Of a stretch of DNA of 64,000 bases, positions 19,913 to 28,968 are shown piece by piece (position 1 is the stretch's first letter; every line of letters begins with the position of its first letter). Under the pieces are notes generated by a model that did not search any database, was not told the origin of the DNA, and was given only the letters and a program-made list of their open reading frames with translations. Source of the DNA: Alphaproteobacteria bacterium (lineage in GTDB: Bacteria; Pseudomonadota; Alphaproteobacteria; Micavibrionales; Micavibrionaceae); the NCBI GenBank assembly GCA_018000295.1, contig JAGNKE010000006.1, forward strand, positions 1-64,000, read 5' to 3'. Made by a program: the position numbers and the translations under genes.

Positions 19913-21232
19913 ATGCCATCGACAATAAACTTTCTCGACTCTGTCATTAGATCGCTAGCCACGAAGCAAACGCGTGACATCTACTGGTGCAATGGTTGTC
20001 CTGGCTTTGGATTGCGGGTCACACCGTCAGGCGTCAAGACATTCGTCTTCAAGTATATGAAAGGCCGGACGAGCCGCTGGATAACAATCGGTCGATATCC
20101 AGCATGGAGCATCCGGCGCGCTCGAAAGCAATATGACACGCTCTATGAGCAGGTCTATGCGTATGGACGAGATCCATTGCAAGAATTGCATGACCATCGA
20201 GCGGCGGATGCCAATAGAGACACTGTCACCAGCTTCACACAGGCGTACTTGGATGTCGGACGATTAAAGAATAAAGCATTCATCAACGAGGAAGAGCGGT
20301 ACTTTCGCCAAGATATCTGGCCCGTTATTGGAGACAAGTGGCTCGCAGAAGTAACCGCCGAGGACATCGACAGCATTCAACGCCAGATCATTTCGAGATC
20401 ACAAAATAACAGAAGCGCAACGCGTAGTGGAAAGGTAGCGGCGAAGCACGCTATTGCCTGTGTCCGGCGCCTCTTCAATCTTGCGATCAAGCAGAAGAAA
20501 TGCTCCCACAACCCAGTTAACGAAATTGAGTTGCTTGGCATTACCGGAACCCGCGACCGCGTCCTCTCCTTGAAAGAAATCTGGCTGTTCTGGAATAGGC
20601 TGGATCAAGCCGGACTGCCGCCGGTAACAGTGGCAGCCTTGAAGTTTGCGCTGGTAACCATGCAGCGCAGCACGGAAGTCCGCAACATGCGGTACCGCTC
20701 CCTCAAGCTGGACGAAAACGTGTGGCAGATGGAGATGCACGAGACCAAGAACCGGACAATGCACCGGGTTCCCCTCAACCGGCACGCGCTGGCGCTGATC
20801 GAGCAGGTCCGGCCCTATACCGGCGCGTGTCCTTTCGTCTTTGGCGCGACGAGGGCGATGAAGGCGCCGCACACTCCCGACAAGGCGCTTTCGCCGTTCG
20901 GCAAGACGGCCTTCTCTCAAGCCGTGCGTCGCAGCCGCGAGCTTCTGGGTATCGAAAATTTCTGCCCGCACGATCTCCGGCGCACGGGCGCCACTTGGAT
21001 CACCGCCGCCGGTCTGCCCAAGCTCTATGCGCGTCTGATGCTCAATCACTCCGATGGCGACCGTGATGTAACAGGCGAAGTCTATGTGCAGTATTCCTAT
21101 GACTTCGAGAAGAAGCGCGCTGCTCAGGTTTGGGACTTCGTCCTCGATCAGATCGTCAGCGCGAAGAGCGCCGATGACGTGCCGACGCTTGATGAGCTGA
21201 GGCGTCGTGTGAAGGACAGCGGCCTGCTCTAG
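19913..21232 (+). CDS. Tyrosine-type integrase (P4-like, DUF4102 N terminus)
   Basis: A 439-residue site-specific recombinase that would insert and excise the element at tRNA-Arg. The N-terminal arm-binding domain reads GFGLRVTPSGVKTFVFKY and ITIGRYPAWSIRRAR, typical of P4-type integrases; a SAM-like core-binding domain follows; the catalytic residues are Arg in MQRSTEVRNMRY, HDLRRTGATWI (HxxR) and the Tyr in GEVYVQYSYDFEKKR. It lies 239 bp inside the left attachment repeat, reading inwards. Its stop overlaps by 4 bp the stop of the convergent gene at 21229. Confidence 0.95.
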   Translation: MPSTINFLDSVIRSLATKQTRDIYWCNGCPGFGLRVTPSGVKTFVFKYMKGRTSRWITIGRYPAWSIRRARKQYDTLYEQVYAYGRDPLQELHDHRAADANRDTVTSFTQAYLDVGRLKNKAFINEEERYFRQDIWPVIGDKWLAEVTAEDIDSIQRQIISRSQNNRSATRSGKVAAKHAIACVRRLFNLAIKQKKCSHNPVNEIELLGITGTRDRVLSLKEIWLFWNRLDQAGLPPVTVAALKFALVTMQRSTEVRNMRYRSLKLDENVWQMEMHETKNRTMHRVPLNRHALALIEQVRPYTGACPFVFGATRAMKAPHTPDKALSPFGKTAFSQAVRRSRELLGIENFCPHDLRRTGATWITAAGLPKLYARLMLNHSDGDRDVTGEVYVQYSYDFEKKRAAQVWDFVLDQIVSAKSADDVPTLDELRRRVKDSGLL

Positions 21233-22023
21233 GGGTCACGCCCCTCCTCTGTCAGTCTTCGGATCATTGCGGGGACGAGCGCCGCAATGCGGGCTGGTTC
21301 CATAACCGTCATTGGATGGACTTGCAGATAGGTCGTCAGCGGCAGGCGTATTCCCATCTGAACCCAGACATTGTTCAGCGTGGCCAGGTCGTTGTGGCGT
21401 TGCTCGTAGGATAGTGAGAACGCCTCCATGAAATAAGCCTTCCCGAAATATGAGAGGAAATGCGCGGATGCGTATCCGAAGGTCCGGCGTCTGATTTCGC
21501 GGAGGGCGGACACGAGGAACTGGTTATCGCGCAGGCGCGTGAAGATTGCGCCCTGCGCTGTGCTCTCGATCATCGCTTCTGATGGGACCACGCCGTCTTC
21601 GATATAGAGCCGGAGCGCAGCCGGGATCGCAAGAAGGCGGTCACACGCGGCCGCCTTTCGGTCGGGAGCGATCCGGGCGGCCTTGAGCATCGTCTGCGCA
21701 AATTCAAAACTGTACGCGAAGAACCAGCGACGCTCGCGGGCGATGGTCTCCGGCAATCCCCTCTTCTCCAGATCGGGACTGAGCAGGAGCAACAGCGCGT
21801 CGGGGACATAGTAGTTGAGAAATGTGTAATAGCCGAGATTCAGAAAATATTTGTTCACGCCCTGACGGCTGATGTTCACGCCGTAGTGCTCCTTTAATCG
21901 GGTCGCCGATTCTTCAGCGCTGCGGTTCGCAAACCAGTCGAACAACAACCCCGCAAACGCCTCTTCGCCGAGTTTGGAGCGGCGGCAGTAGCGGTTCTTC
22001 GGCGGCCTGTTTTTGCGGGGCAT
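21229..22023 (-). CDS. Hypothetical protein with N-terminal helix-turn-helix-like region
   Basis: A 264-residue basic-to-neutral protein. The N terminus is Arg/Lys rich (PRKNRPPKNRYCRRSK), followed by WFANRSAEESATRLKEHYGVNISRQGVNKYF, which has the spacing of a helix-turn-helix as found in transposases and site-specific DNA-binding proteins. The rest is helical with many aromatic residues and no catalytic motif that I can identify. Convergent with, and overlapping, the integrase gene. It could be an accessory recombination factor or a regulator; this is a guess from position. Confidence 0.55.
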   Translation of the reverse strand: MPRKNRPPKNRYCRRSKLGEEAFAGLLFDWFANRSAEESATRLKEHYGVNISRQGVNKYFLNLGYYTFLNYYVPDALLLLLSPDLEKRGLPETIARERRWFFAYSFEFAQTMLKAARIAPDRKAAACDRLLAIPAALRLYIEDGVVPSEAMIESTAQGAIFTRLRDNQFLVSALREIRRRTFGYASAHFLSYFGKAYFMEAFSLSYEQRHNDLATLNNVWVQMGIRLPLTTYLQVHPMTVMEPARIAALVPAMIRRLTEEGRDP

Positions 22024-22225
22024 GGAGAATTATCGCTGCTAGGGCGCTGAACTTGACAAGCTCGGGCGTTGTTTCTCGCATGAACCTCGCCCTTCCTTTA
22101 CGATTTTTCCAAGCTTTGCGCAAAGCCCCCTGGCGGTCCGAAGTCCCTGAGGTTCGGCCCGCCGCACGAATCACAGTGACGCGCCGGTCCTGGAGTTCCC
22201 TTCAGGCGGGCGCAAGGAGGCTTTC

Positions 22226-22849
22226 ATGTCCGAGTTCGAAGAAAACTTCTCAAGCTGGCAACCGCCAAAAGGCGGCGATGCGGCCCTGCCCCTGGAGCCC
22301 GCCGACCGGCTCTGGGTCGTCCTCAAGCTGGCCGGAATCATGGCCGCCGAGACCTTCAACTGGCTGCTGCACACGGCCAACTATTCGCTGGTCAACACCG
22401 TGGGCTCCGACGTGTTCCTCGTCGATGCGCTCGGCCTGCCGCCCTGGGGATGGGTCTCGAACCTGACCGTCTCGACTCTAATCAACGGGATTCTGGGCCT
22501 CGCCGCCGTCGCCACACCCATCTTTCTCTTCGGTCAGCTCATCGAGCGGCATAAGGAGATATTCGGGAACCCGCAGGGCTTCTTTGCCGACGCGCTGAGC
22601 CGGATCGTCACCGGGCTCCTGCTCCTTCTTTATGCCTTCGTCGTCGTGACCGAGTTCGCAGCGCTTTATTTGCGCGTGGCCGCCGAGAGCGCGCCTTCGC
22701 CGATCCCGGCGCTGGCGGGACATGCGACCGGATTCTGGCCGATGCTGCTGATGTGCGTGGCGCTGATCCTGATTAACGCCGCGATGGGACTGGCCACCGC
22801 GCACATCCTCAAAGCCTCTCGCCGGGCTTTATCGAGGAGCGCGTCATGA
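22226..22849 (+). CDS. Integral membrane protein of the mobilisation block
   Basis: A 207-residue protein with about four membrane helices (around residues 30-50, 80-102, 122-148 and 170-192). No known family recognised. It is the first of a run of plus-strand genes with 4-bp overlaps (22849/22846, 23538/23535) leading to the coupling protein at 24613, so it probably works in the same envelope complex. AAGGAGG precedes the ATG at good distance. The 202-bp spacer upstream holds a 14-bp palindrome GCTTTGCGCAAAGC (22113-22126) and probably the operon promoter. Confidence 0.7.
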   Translation: MSEFEENFSSWQPPKGGDAALPLEPADRLWVVLKLAGIMAAETFNWLLHTANYSLVNTVGSDVFLVDALGLPPWGWVSNLTVSTLINGILGLAAVATPIFLFGQLIERHKEIFGNPQGFFADALSRIVTGLLLLLYAFVVVTEFAALYLRVAAESAPSPIPALAGHATGFWPMLLMCVALILINAAMGLATAHILKASRRALSRSAS

Positions 22850-23538
22850 AACACCTCCTCCTCACCCTGTTGCTGATGGTCAGCGCGCCGCTCTTCGCGC
22901 AGGAAAAGATCGCCATCGAACTCATCGTCGATGAGTCCGGCGTTCTGCTCGATGCGGGCAGCGCGCACACCACCAAGATGATGCTGCTGGCGCATCTCAA
23001 GGCGCTCGCTACCAAACGAGCCGGCGCCCACGCGAAAGTCAATGTGATCTCGACCTCTTTGGGGCGCACGGTCTGGAGCGGAACGCCGCTTGAACTGCGG
23101 CGCGATCCGCTGCGGGCGCAGGCGCTCGTCGATGCCATCACCGCCGATCCGGCACGCTGCAACAACCTGCCGGGCGCCTTTGCGGAACTCAAGAGCAACC
23201 TCGCCCAGCACGAACGCGAAGGCATACATGCCGTGCAGGTCGTGGTCTTCAGTTCGCTCGTGGATACACCGCGCCCGTGTTCGGACATCACCCGCATCAC
23301 CCTGCCGCAGATGCCGCCCGCGCAAGCAGACATCAACGGCGCGCTCTCGGGATCGGCCAATCTCCGCTCGATTTCGTTCTTCTGGGTCTCTCCGCATCAA
23401 AAGCGCGTGTGGGAAGAATTTCTGGCACCGAGCTTCGATTCGCTGCGCGCACGGGGCGTTCCCGTCACGTTTCTCGATGTCGAGCGCTCCTTGTCCGCGC
23501 TGCGCTCCTCACCCTTTTCTGCGGGAGAAATGCCATGA
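22846..23538 (+). CDS. Exported vWA-like protein, degenerate
   Basis: A 230-residue protein with a signal peptide (LLLTLLLMVSAPLFAQ). The mature domain starts IAIELIVDESGVLLDAGSA, similar to the first strand of a von Willebrand A domain, but the metal site (DxSxS) is not intact. The later segments VQVVVFSSLVDT and ISFFWVSPHQKRVW fit further strands of the fold. It overlaps its neighbours by 4 bp on both sides, and the next gene is a canonical vWA protein, so the two may form a periplasmic pair. Confidence 0.65.
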   Translation: MKHLLLTLLLMVSAPLFAQEKIAIELIVDESGVLLDAGSAHTTKMMLLAHLKALATKRAGAHAKVNVISTSLGRTVWSGTPLELRRDPLRAQALVDAITADPARCNNLPGAFAELKSNLAQHEREGIHAVQVVVFSSLVDTPRPCSDITRITLPQMPPAQADINGALSGSANLRSISFFWVSPHQKRVWEEFLAPSFDSLRARGVPVTFLDVERSLSALRSSPFSAGEMP

Positions 23539-24608
23539 GCAGAGATGCCATAAGAACGCATACGTTTGGTTGCATCTTGACGCTCGCGCTCGCAACCGGC
23601 GCCGCCAACGCGCAGAGGATTTCCGTCACGGTTCCTGAGGCCGGACGCGCGAAGCTCTCGGTCGCCGATCCGGATGTGCACGTCCGCACGCTGGCCAAGC
23701 CGGAGATCATCTTCGATCTCGCGGCGGGAAACGACTCGCTCCTTGATTTACGTATCCGGCGCTCGGGGCTGCGTCTTGAGAGCGGTCGCCCCTTCACCGC
23801 CTTCGCGGGCCACAAGGGCGAAGACCTCATCGTCCTTGCCGGCGGCAATGTCGCCTCGGTGACGATTGCCGGTGTGCGTGGCGCCAACGGTTCGCGCGAG
23901 GCGCTGGTGCTCTTCCGGCGGGCGGACGGGTCCATCGTTGCGCCCGCGCCCTCGGAAGTTTCTGTCTTCAACACATCCTTCAAACGCCTCCCGTTCTCCT
24001 ATGACTGGGCGGCGATTCCGGATGGAACGCCGCTGCCGGTCAATCTGCTGCTCGATGTCTCGGGCTCGATGGCGGGAGCGCTCGATCCTGTCATCGCATC
24101 CTTGCGGGCGTTTCTCGCCGCGCTTCCCTCGTTCGCCCGTTGCCGGGTGCTGGTCTTTAACGAGCGCGTGCAGGAGCTGACTGATCCGGCGCGGCCTACA
24201 CCGTGCACGCAAGCGGCGTCTGTTCTGAGCAAGGTTCCGGCGCCTTCGGGCGGAACGGCGCTCTTCGAGGCGCTGCGGATCAGTTTCGAGAAGAACAAGA
24301 GCGCGGTCTATTCGTGGGAGACCGGGATGCCCAATATCACTCTGGTGATTACGGACGGGATCGACTCCGGGATCACGGACGCATACGGCGCAAAGGTCGC
24401 CGCCATCATCGCCAGCGGCCAGAAGATCGCGAATGACAACAAGCTCTTCGTCTTCTGGGCGGGAAACGCGGCCCCCGCCGTGCTCGCGCCCGTGGCCGAT
24501 CTGCAATTCTCGGCGGGCGCGGACTTGAGCGGCGAACTCGACCGCTTCCTGCGCGCCTTCGGGGTTTCGCTCTCGGGCCTGCAAATCCTCAAGATCACGG
24601 GGCACTAG
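23535..24608 (+). CDS. Exported von Willebrand factor A domain protein
   Basis: A 357-residue protein from the ATG at 23535, which overlaps the preceding stop (ATGA). A signal peptide ends near ATGAANA, followed by a beta-rich region and, from about residue 170, a vWA domain with an intact metal-ion site: LLLDVSGSMAG (DxSxS), SGGTALFEAL (Thr) and LVITDGIDSG (Asp). Such domains mediate metal-dependent protein contacts. Its place directly upstream of a TraG/VirD4-like gene suggests a role in cell-cell contact or complex assembly during mobilisation. An in-frame extension to 23277 exists but would overlap the upstream gene and bury the signal peptide. Confidence 0.85.
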   Translation: MSRDAIRTHTFGCILTLALATGAANAQRISVTVPEAGRAKLSVADPDVHVRTLAKPEIIFDLAAGNDSLLDLRIRRSGLRLESGRPFTAFAGHKGEDLIVLAGGNVASVTIAGVRGANGSREALVLFRRADGSIVAPAPSEVSVFNTSFKRLPFSYDWAAIPDGTPLPVNLLLDVSGSMAGALDPVIASLRAFLAALPSFARCRVLVFNERVQELTDPARPTPCTQAASVLSKVPAPSGGTALFEALRISFEKNKSAVYSWETGMPNITLVITDGIDSGITDAYGAKVAAIIASGQKIANDNKLFVFWAGNAAPAVLAPVADLQFSAGADLSGELDRFLRAFGVSLSGLQILKITGH

Positions 24609-24612
24609 GACA

Positions 24613-26310
24613 ATGAGGCACCGGCAGCGTCAACCGATCCTTCCGGCGCTGATCCTTGCGCTCGCGTTGCTGTGGCTCGGCGCCTGGATCGCGCAGTTTG
24701 CGGACTGGCGGCTCTGGGGTCTGGGGCTCATGGGCCTAGCCCTGTTCCTGCTCGGCAAGACGCTGCTCGCACTCTCCATGCAAGGGCTAGAGACCGCCAA
24801 CCAGATCAACCTCCTGCATGAAAGCCGGATCGTCTCGGGCGGCTACGGTGAGGCCCGGCTCGCCACGCTCAAGGACCGTTTCGTGCTGAAGATGCTTGAG
24901 GCCAGGCGCGGTCTCTTCATCGGCACGCTGGAAGGAAGGAAGCTTTTCTACGATCCCTTCCAGACCGGCAACGGCCACATGCTGGCCTACGCGCCGGCCC
25001 GCACCGGCAAGACGACATCCCTCGTCGTCCCGGCGCTCCTGCACTGGACTTCGGGCAGCGTCATCGTCACCGATGTCAAAGGCGAGTTGACCGCGCTGAC
25101 GGCACCGTGGCGAAGAAAGGACGGGCAGCGCGTCCTCATCCTCAATCCCTTCGGGGCGCGCGGCATTCCCGGCCTGCGCTTTAATCCGCTGCGTGTTCTC
25201 GTCGAGGATGTGCTCAAGAACAGCGGGCGCGAACTGCACGCGCTCTGCAAGCTGATCGCACTCCAGCTCGTGCCCGAGCGCGGGCACGCGAATGAAGCGG
25301 GCGATGGCATCTTCTTCCGCAATGGCGGGCGGCGCCTGATCGTCACCTTCCTTCTCTACCTCGCCGCCCTGGAGCCCGACAAATGCACGCTGCCGGGACT
25401 GCGCGCCTGCGTCTGGTCCAGTGAATTCGAAAAGCGCTCGATGGCCTCGGTCATGCAGAACACAGAGATGTTCTCCGGCCTTCTGCGCGAATACGGCAAC
25501 GCGCTTGCCGACGGGCTGGAGCCCGAATACGCCAAGACGTTCGGTGCGTTCCGCGACAACGCCATGCACGCGCTTGAGCTTTACGAGGCGCATTCGGATT
25601 TCGGGCGCTCGCTGATGGAAAGCGACTTCTCCCTCAAAGATGTGCTGGACGGGAAGACAACGCTGTATCTGATCCTGCCTGAATCAAAGCTCGAAACCCA
25701 CGGGCCGTGGATGGGGCTGATCGTCACGCTGCTGTTGGAGGCCATCGCGGCCTCACCGACGCTGCATGAACGGCGCACGAAGCTGCTCTTCATGCTGGAG
25801 GAAATGGGTAATCTCGGACGCCTGCCCAATATCGGCAAGGCGCTCTCGCTCCTGCCCGGCAAGGGCGTGCGGTGCTGGATGATCTTCCAGTCCCGCCGGC
25901 AGCCCGTCGAACTCTACGGCCCCAATCTCGCCGGGTTGATCGAGGAGCAATCGAGCCTCGTGCAAGCCTGGAGCATCCGCAGCGAACTCGACCGCAAGGC
26001 GTGGAGTACGCGCATCGGCAATGCGACACGAAAAGGCCGCAGCGTCTCCCGCGAGGCCGAGAACCTCTTCGCGCCGTGGCGCCTGTCTGTGGCCGAGCGC
26101 GGGTTTCCGGTCCTCACGCCCGATGAAATCGGGCGGCTGCCGGAAGAGGACCAGCTCATCGCCGTCGCCGGCCAGCCGGTGATCCGGGCAAGGAAGCTTC
26201 CCTACTTTAGGGACAAGGTCTTGGCGAAACGCACTTCCGCTGCGCCTCTTCCGAAAATAAATCCGCCCGCGCCCGCGAAAGCAGGCGGCGGAAACGCGGA
26301 GAGATCATGA
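24613..26310 (+). CDS. TraG/VirD4-family type IV coupling protein
   Basis: A 565-residue membrane ATPase that would bring the relaxase-DNA complex to a secretion channel. Two N-terminal membrane helices (about residues 9-28 and 33-55) precede the motor domain, with Walker A APARTGKTTSLV at about residue 134 and Walker B KLLFMLEEMGNLG at about residue 397, then the conserved IFQSRRQ and an ACTAS-like region. The C terminus is Pro/Ala rich. No VirB-type channel genes are found in the element, so a channel would come from elsewhere. Four bp separate it from the vWA gene. Confidence 0.93.
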   Translation: MRHRQRQPILPALILALALLWLGAWIAQFADWRLWGLGLMGLALFLLGKTLLALSMQGLETANQINLLHESRIVSGGYGEARLATLKDRFVLKMLEARRGLFIGTLEGRKLFYDPFQTGNGHMLAYAPARTGKTTSLVVPALLHWTSGSVIVTDVKGELTALTAPWRRKDGQRVLILNPFGARGIPGLRFNPLRVLVEDVLKNSGRELHALCKLIALQLVPERGHANEAGDGIFFRNGGRRLIVTFLLYLAALEPDKCTLPGLRACVWSSEFEKRSMASVMQNTEMFSGLLREYGNALADGLEPEYAKTFGAFRDNAMHALELYEAHSDFGRSLMESDFSLKDVLDGKTTLYLILPESKLETHGPWMGLIVTLLLEAIAASPTLHERRTKLLFMLEEMGNLGRLPNIGKALSLLPGKGVRCWMIFQSRRQPVELYGPNLAGLIEEQSSLVQAWSIRSELDRKAWSTRIGNATRKGRSVSREAENLFAPWRLSVAERGFPVLTPDEIGRLPEEDQLIAVAGQPVIRARKLPYFRDKVLAKRTSAAPLPKINPPAPAKAGGGNAERS

Positions 26311-26430
26311 GCGGCATGGGCAATTCACTGTGCCGGATGAATGGCCGGTACGCGGCCCCCAGAGCCGCTTTCCGCCGTTTTTCTTTACCGTTCGTTAAGC
26401 GCATCCGTGGCACGCTGAAGGGGAAGCGCG

Positions 26431-26628
26431 ATGCGGCGTGACCCCGCAGAACGCAAGGCGCTCCGGCGGTTGAAGACTCAGCAAGAAGAGAGTCACAATC
26501 GGCTGCATACGCCGCCCGAGATTTTCTTGCATGAGAAAATCGTCGCGCTGGTGAAAGCTTTGGCGCGGGCGGCGGCGGAAAGCGATCACCGCGCGGAGCG
26601 GGAACGGGAGAACGGACCACTGCAATGA
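26431..26628 (+). CDS. Small basic helical protein
   Basis: A 65-residue, Arg/Glu/Ala-rich, helical protein. It has a GAAGGGGA ribosome binding site and its stop overlaps the ATG of the recombinase gene by 4 bp (ATGA), which argues that it is a real coupled gene. It may act as an accessory or directionality protein for the recombinase; no family is recognised. Confidence 0.55.
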   Translation: MRRDPAERKALRRLKTQQEESHNRLHTPPEIFLHEKIVALVKALARAAAESDHRAERERENGPLQ

Positions 26629-28538
26629 AGACACTTTCGAACAATTCTCCGGGCAAACGCGTCGCACTCTATGCGCGCTATTCCTCCGATCTGCAAAGCG
26701 ATCACTCCATCGAGGATCAGGTGCGCCTCTGTACCGAACGAGCCAAAGCCGAAGGCTGGACCGTCACGGAATGCTATAGCGATGCCGGATTGTCGGGCGC
26801 ATCGCTGATGCGGCCCGGCATCCAGGCGCTGATCCGCGATGCACTTGAAGGAAAGTTCGAGTTTGTCCTTGCGGAAGCCTTGGATCGTCTTTCCCGCGAT
26901 CAGGAAGACATCGCGGGAATCTACAAGCGCTTGCAGTTCGCGGGCGTTTCCATGGTGACGCTCTCCGAAGGCGAAATCTCCACCCTGCATATCGGCCTCA
27001 AGGGGACGATGAATGCGATGTTTTTAAAGGACCTCGCCGACAAGACCCGCCGGGGCTTGCGCGGACGGATCGAGCACGGCAAGTCCGGCGGCGGGATCGC
27101 CTACGGCTACACCGTGGTCAAACGGTTCGATGCGCAAGGACAAGCGCTGCGCGGGGATCGCACGATCAACCCGGCGCAGGCCGCCATCGTGGTCCGCATC
27201 TTCGATGACTATGCAAACCGCAATCGCTCGCCCAAGGCGATTGCCGCACAGCTCAACCGGGAGGGAATCCCCTGCCCGTCAGGCCGCGCATGGGGGCAAT
27301 CGACCATCAATGGCAACCGGCGGCGCGGCACCGGAATCCTCAATAACGAGTTGTACATAGGCCAGCTCGTCTGGAACCGCCAGCGTTTCATCAAAGACCC
27401 CGCCACCGGACGGCGGGTGACGCGGCTCAACGACGAATCCGCGCTCATCCGTCAGGAGCTTCCCGAGCTGCGGATCATCCCGCAGGACCTATGGGAGGCG
27501 GCGAAGGCGCGCCAGAAGGCGCTCGACGCCAAGGCGCCCGGCCTGTGGGCGCGCAACCGGCCCCGCTACCTGCTCTCCGGTCTGGTCAAGTGCGGGGTGT
27601 GCGGCGGCGGCTATGCCAAGATCAATTCGACGCACTATGGCTGCGCCGCCTCCAAGAACAAGGGCGAGGCGGTCTGCGGAAACCGCAAGACGATGGCGCG
27701 GGAGCATCTGGAGCGCAAAGTCCTTTCCGCCCTTGAAACCCACCTGATGCGCGATGATCTGCTGGCCGTCTTCTGCGCGGAATACACGAAGCATCTGAAC
27801 CGCCTCCGGGCGGCGCAGGATTCCGCGCTGGCCGATTCCAGGGCCGAGCGGGAGAAGCTCCAGAAGGCCCGTGCGAACGTCCTGACAGCGATCCGGGAGG
27901 GAATCGCCGCCGCCTTGGTCAAGGATGAGCTGGAAAGCATTGCGGCGCGCTTGGAGACGCTGGATTCGGTTATTGCGCGGGGCAGCGAACAGGCCAGGCC
28001 GTTCCTGCATCCGGCGATGGCCCGGCGCTACCGGGAGGAAGTGGCGGGCTTGCGGGAGGCGCTCGCGAGCGGGGGTTCCCGAGGGGCTCCGGGCGAACCG
28101 GCGGAGCATGTGCGGGGGCTGATCGAAAAGATCGTCCTCACGCCCTGGTCCCATTTGGGTCAAGCGGGGCGGGACGAATTGAAGATCGACTTGTTTGGCG
28201 ATCTGGCCGGAATCCTTGAACTGGCCGCCGGAGCAGAGGCGGCCAGTAAGGATCGGCCCATATCCGAGCGTTATGTGTCCGGCCGTACCCGGCAGGCTGT
28301 CAATGACAACCGCTTCGGTACGGCCAAGACGGCGTTGGTAGCGGGGGCTCCCTACCAACGCTATCTACTGCTTTTCCGAGCGTTCGATATCGCCGCCGGA
28401 CCTGCCGCCCTCGACTCCTTGAGCGCGGTACTGTCCAACTCGGAGGGAGTTCGCGCTTCCAGAGCCGCGCATTGTACGGGTTCGGCCAGCGAAACGGCAA
28501 CCGCCATTATTTCCGGAAACGGGGGCGGCCATGGCTGA
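26625..28538 (+). CDS. Large serine recombinase
   Basis: A 637-residue large serine recombinase. The resolvase domain starts VALYARYSSDLQS (catalytic Ser at about residue 20) with LDRLSRDQEDI; the Recombinase domain follows with GYTVVKRF and FDDYANRNRSPKAIAAQLN; then a zinc ribbon with CGVCGGGY and CAASKNKGEAVCGNRK, and a coiled coil. Such enzymes integrate or excise DNA between short att sites. It is unusual here because it is embedded in the mobilisation operon, overlapping the small gene upstream (4 bp) and MobC downstream (8 bp), while the element already has a tyrosine integrase. Confidence 0.93.
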   Translation: MKTLSNNSPGKRVALYARYSSDLQSDHSIEDQVRLCTERAKAEGWTVTECYSDAGLSGASLMRPGIQALIRDALEGKFEFVLAEALDRLSRDQEDIAGIYKRLQFAGVSMVTLSEGEISTLHIGLKGTMNAMFLKDLADKTRRGLRGRIEHGKSGGGIAYGYTVVKRFDAQGQALRGDRTINPAQAAIVVRIFDDYANRNRSPKAIAAQLNREGIPCPSGRAWGQSTINGNRRRGTGILNNELYIGQLVWNRQRFIKDPATGRRVTRLNDESALIRQELPELRIIPQDLWEAAKARQKALDAKAPGLWARNRPRYLLSGLVKCGVCGGGYAKINSTHYGCAASKNKGEAVCGNRKTMAREHLERKVLSALETHLMRDDLLAVFCAEYTKHLNRLRAAQDSALADSRAEREKLQKARANVLTAIREGIAAALVKDELESIAARLETLDSVIARGSEQARPFLHPAMARRYREEVAGLREALASGGSRGAPGEPAEHVRGLIEKIVLTPWSHLGQAGRDELKIDLFGDLAGILELAAGAEAASKDRPISERYVSGRTRQAVNDNRFGTAKTALVAGAPYQRYLLLFRAFDIAAGPAALDSLSAVLSNSEGVRASRAAHCTGSASETATAIISGNGGGHG

Positions 28539-28968
28539 ACGCAGCCCCCCTCCCCCGGAAAAACCACACAGAAAACCCGAAGAGCGGAAACACGGCGCAC
28601 CCTTCTCATTGCGGCTAACAAAGGAGGAACGCAAAGCGCTCGATGCGCTCGCCGACGGGATGCCGCTCGGCACCTATATAAAGGATGCGCTTCTCGTTCG
28701 AGAGGTCCGGCCCCGGACGCGGGGGCGCAAACCCGTCAAGGACCGCGAGGCGCTGGCCAAGCTCCTCGGGCTGCTCGGTCAGTCCCGTCTCTCCCAGAAC
28801 ATCAACCAACTCGCCAAGGCCGTCCATACCGGATCGCTGCCCGTCAATGCGGACGTGCACAAAGCGTTGCTCGAAGCCTGCGCGGGAATCCGCGCCATGC
28901 GCAATGCGCTCCTCTCCGCCCTGGGCCTCCTTCCCTCGGAAGAGAAGGGAAAAGACGGCGGCCCATGA
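28531..28968 (+). CDS. mobC: Relaxosome protein MobC-like
   Basis: A 145-residue protein. After a Pro/Lys-rich start, FSLRLTKEERKALDALADGMPLGTYIKDALL has the ribbon-helix-helix pattern of relaxosome DNA-binding proteins, and LLGQSRLSQNINQLAKAVHTGSLP matches the MobC signature region (NxNQLA). It would bind the origin of transfer and assist the relaxase encoded next, which it overlaps by 4 bp. It also overlaps the end of the serine recombinase gene. Confidence 0.85.
   Translation: MAERSPPPPEKPHRKPEERKHGAPFSLRLTKEERKALDALADGMPLGTYIKDALLVREVRPRTRGRKPVKDREALAKLLGLLGQSRLSQNINQLAKAVHTGSLPVNADVHKALLEACAGIRAMRNALLSALGLLPSEEKGKDGGP

Noticed and set aside
21229..22023. Transposase of an insertion sequence
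   Set aside because: The N-terminal helix-turn-helix pattern is suggestive, but there is no DDE motif and no flanking inverted repeats or target duplication that I can see.
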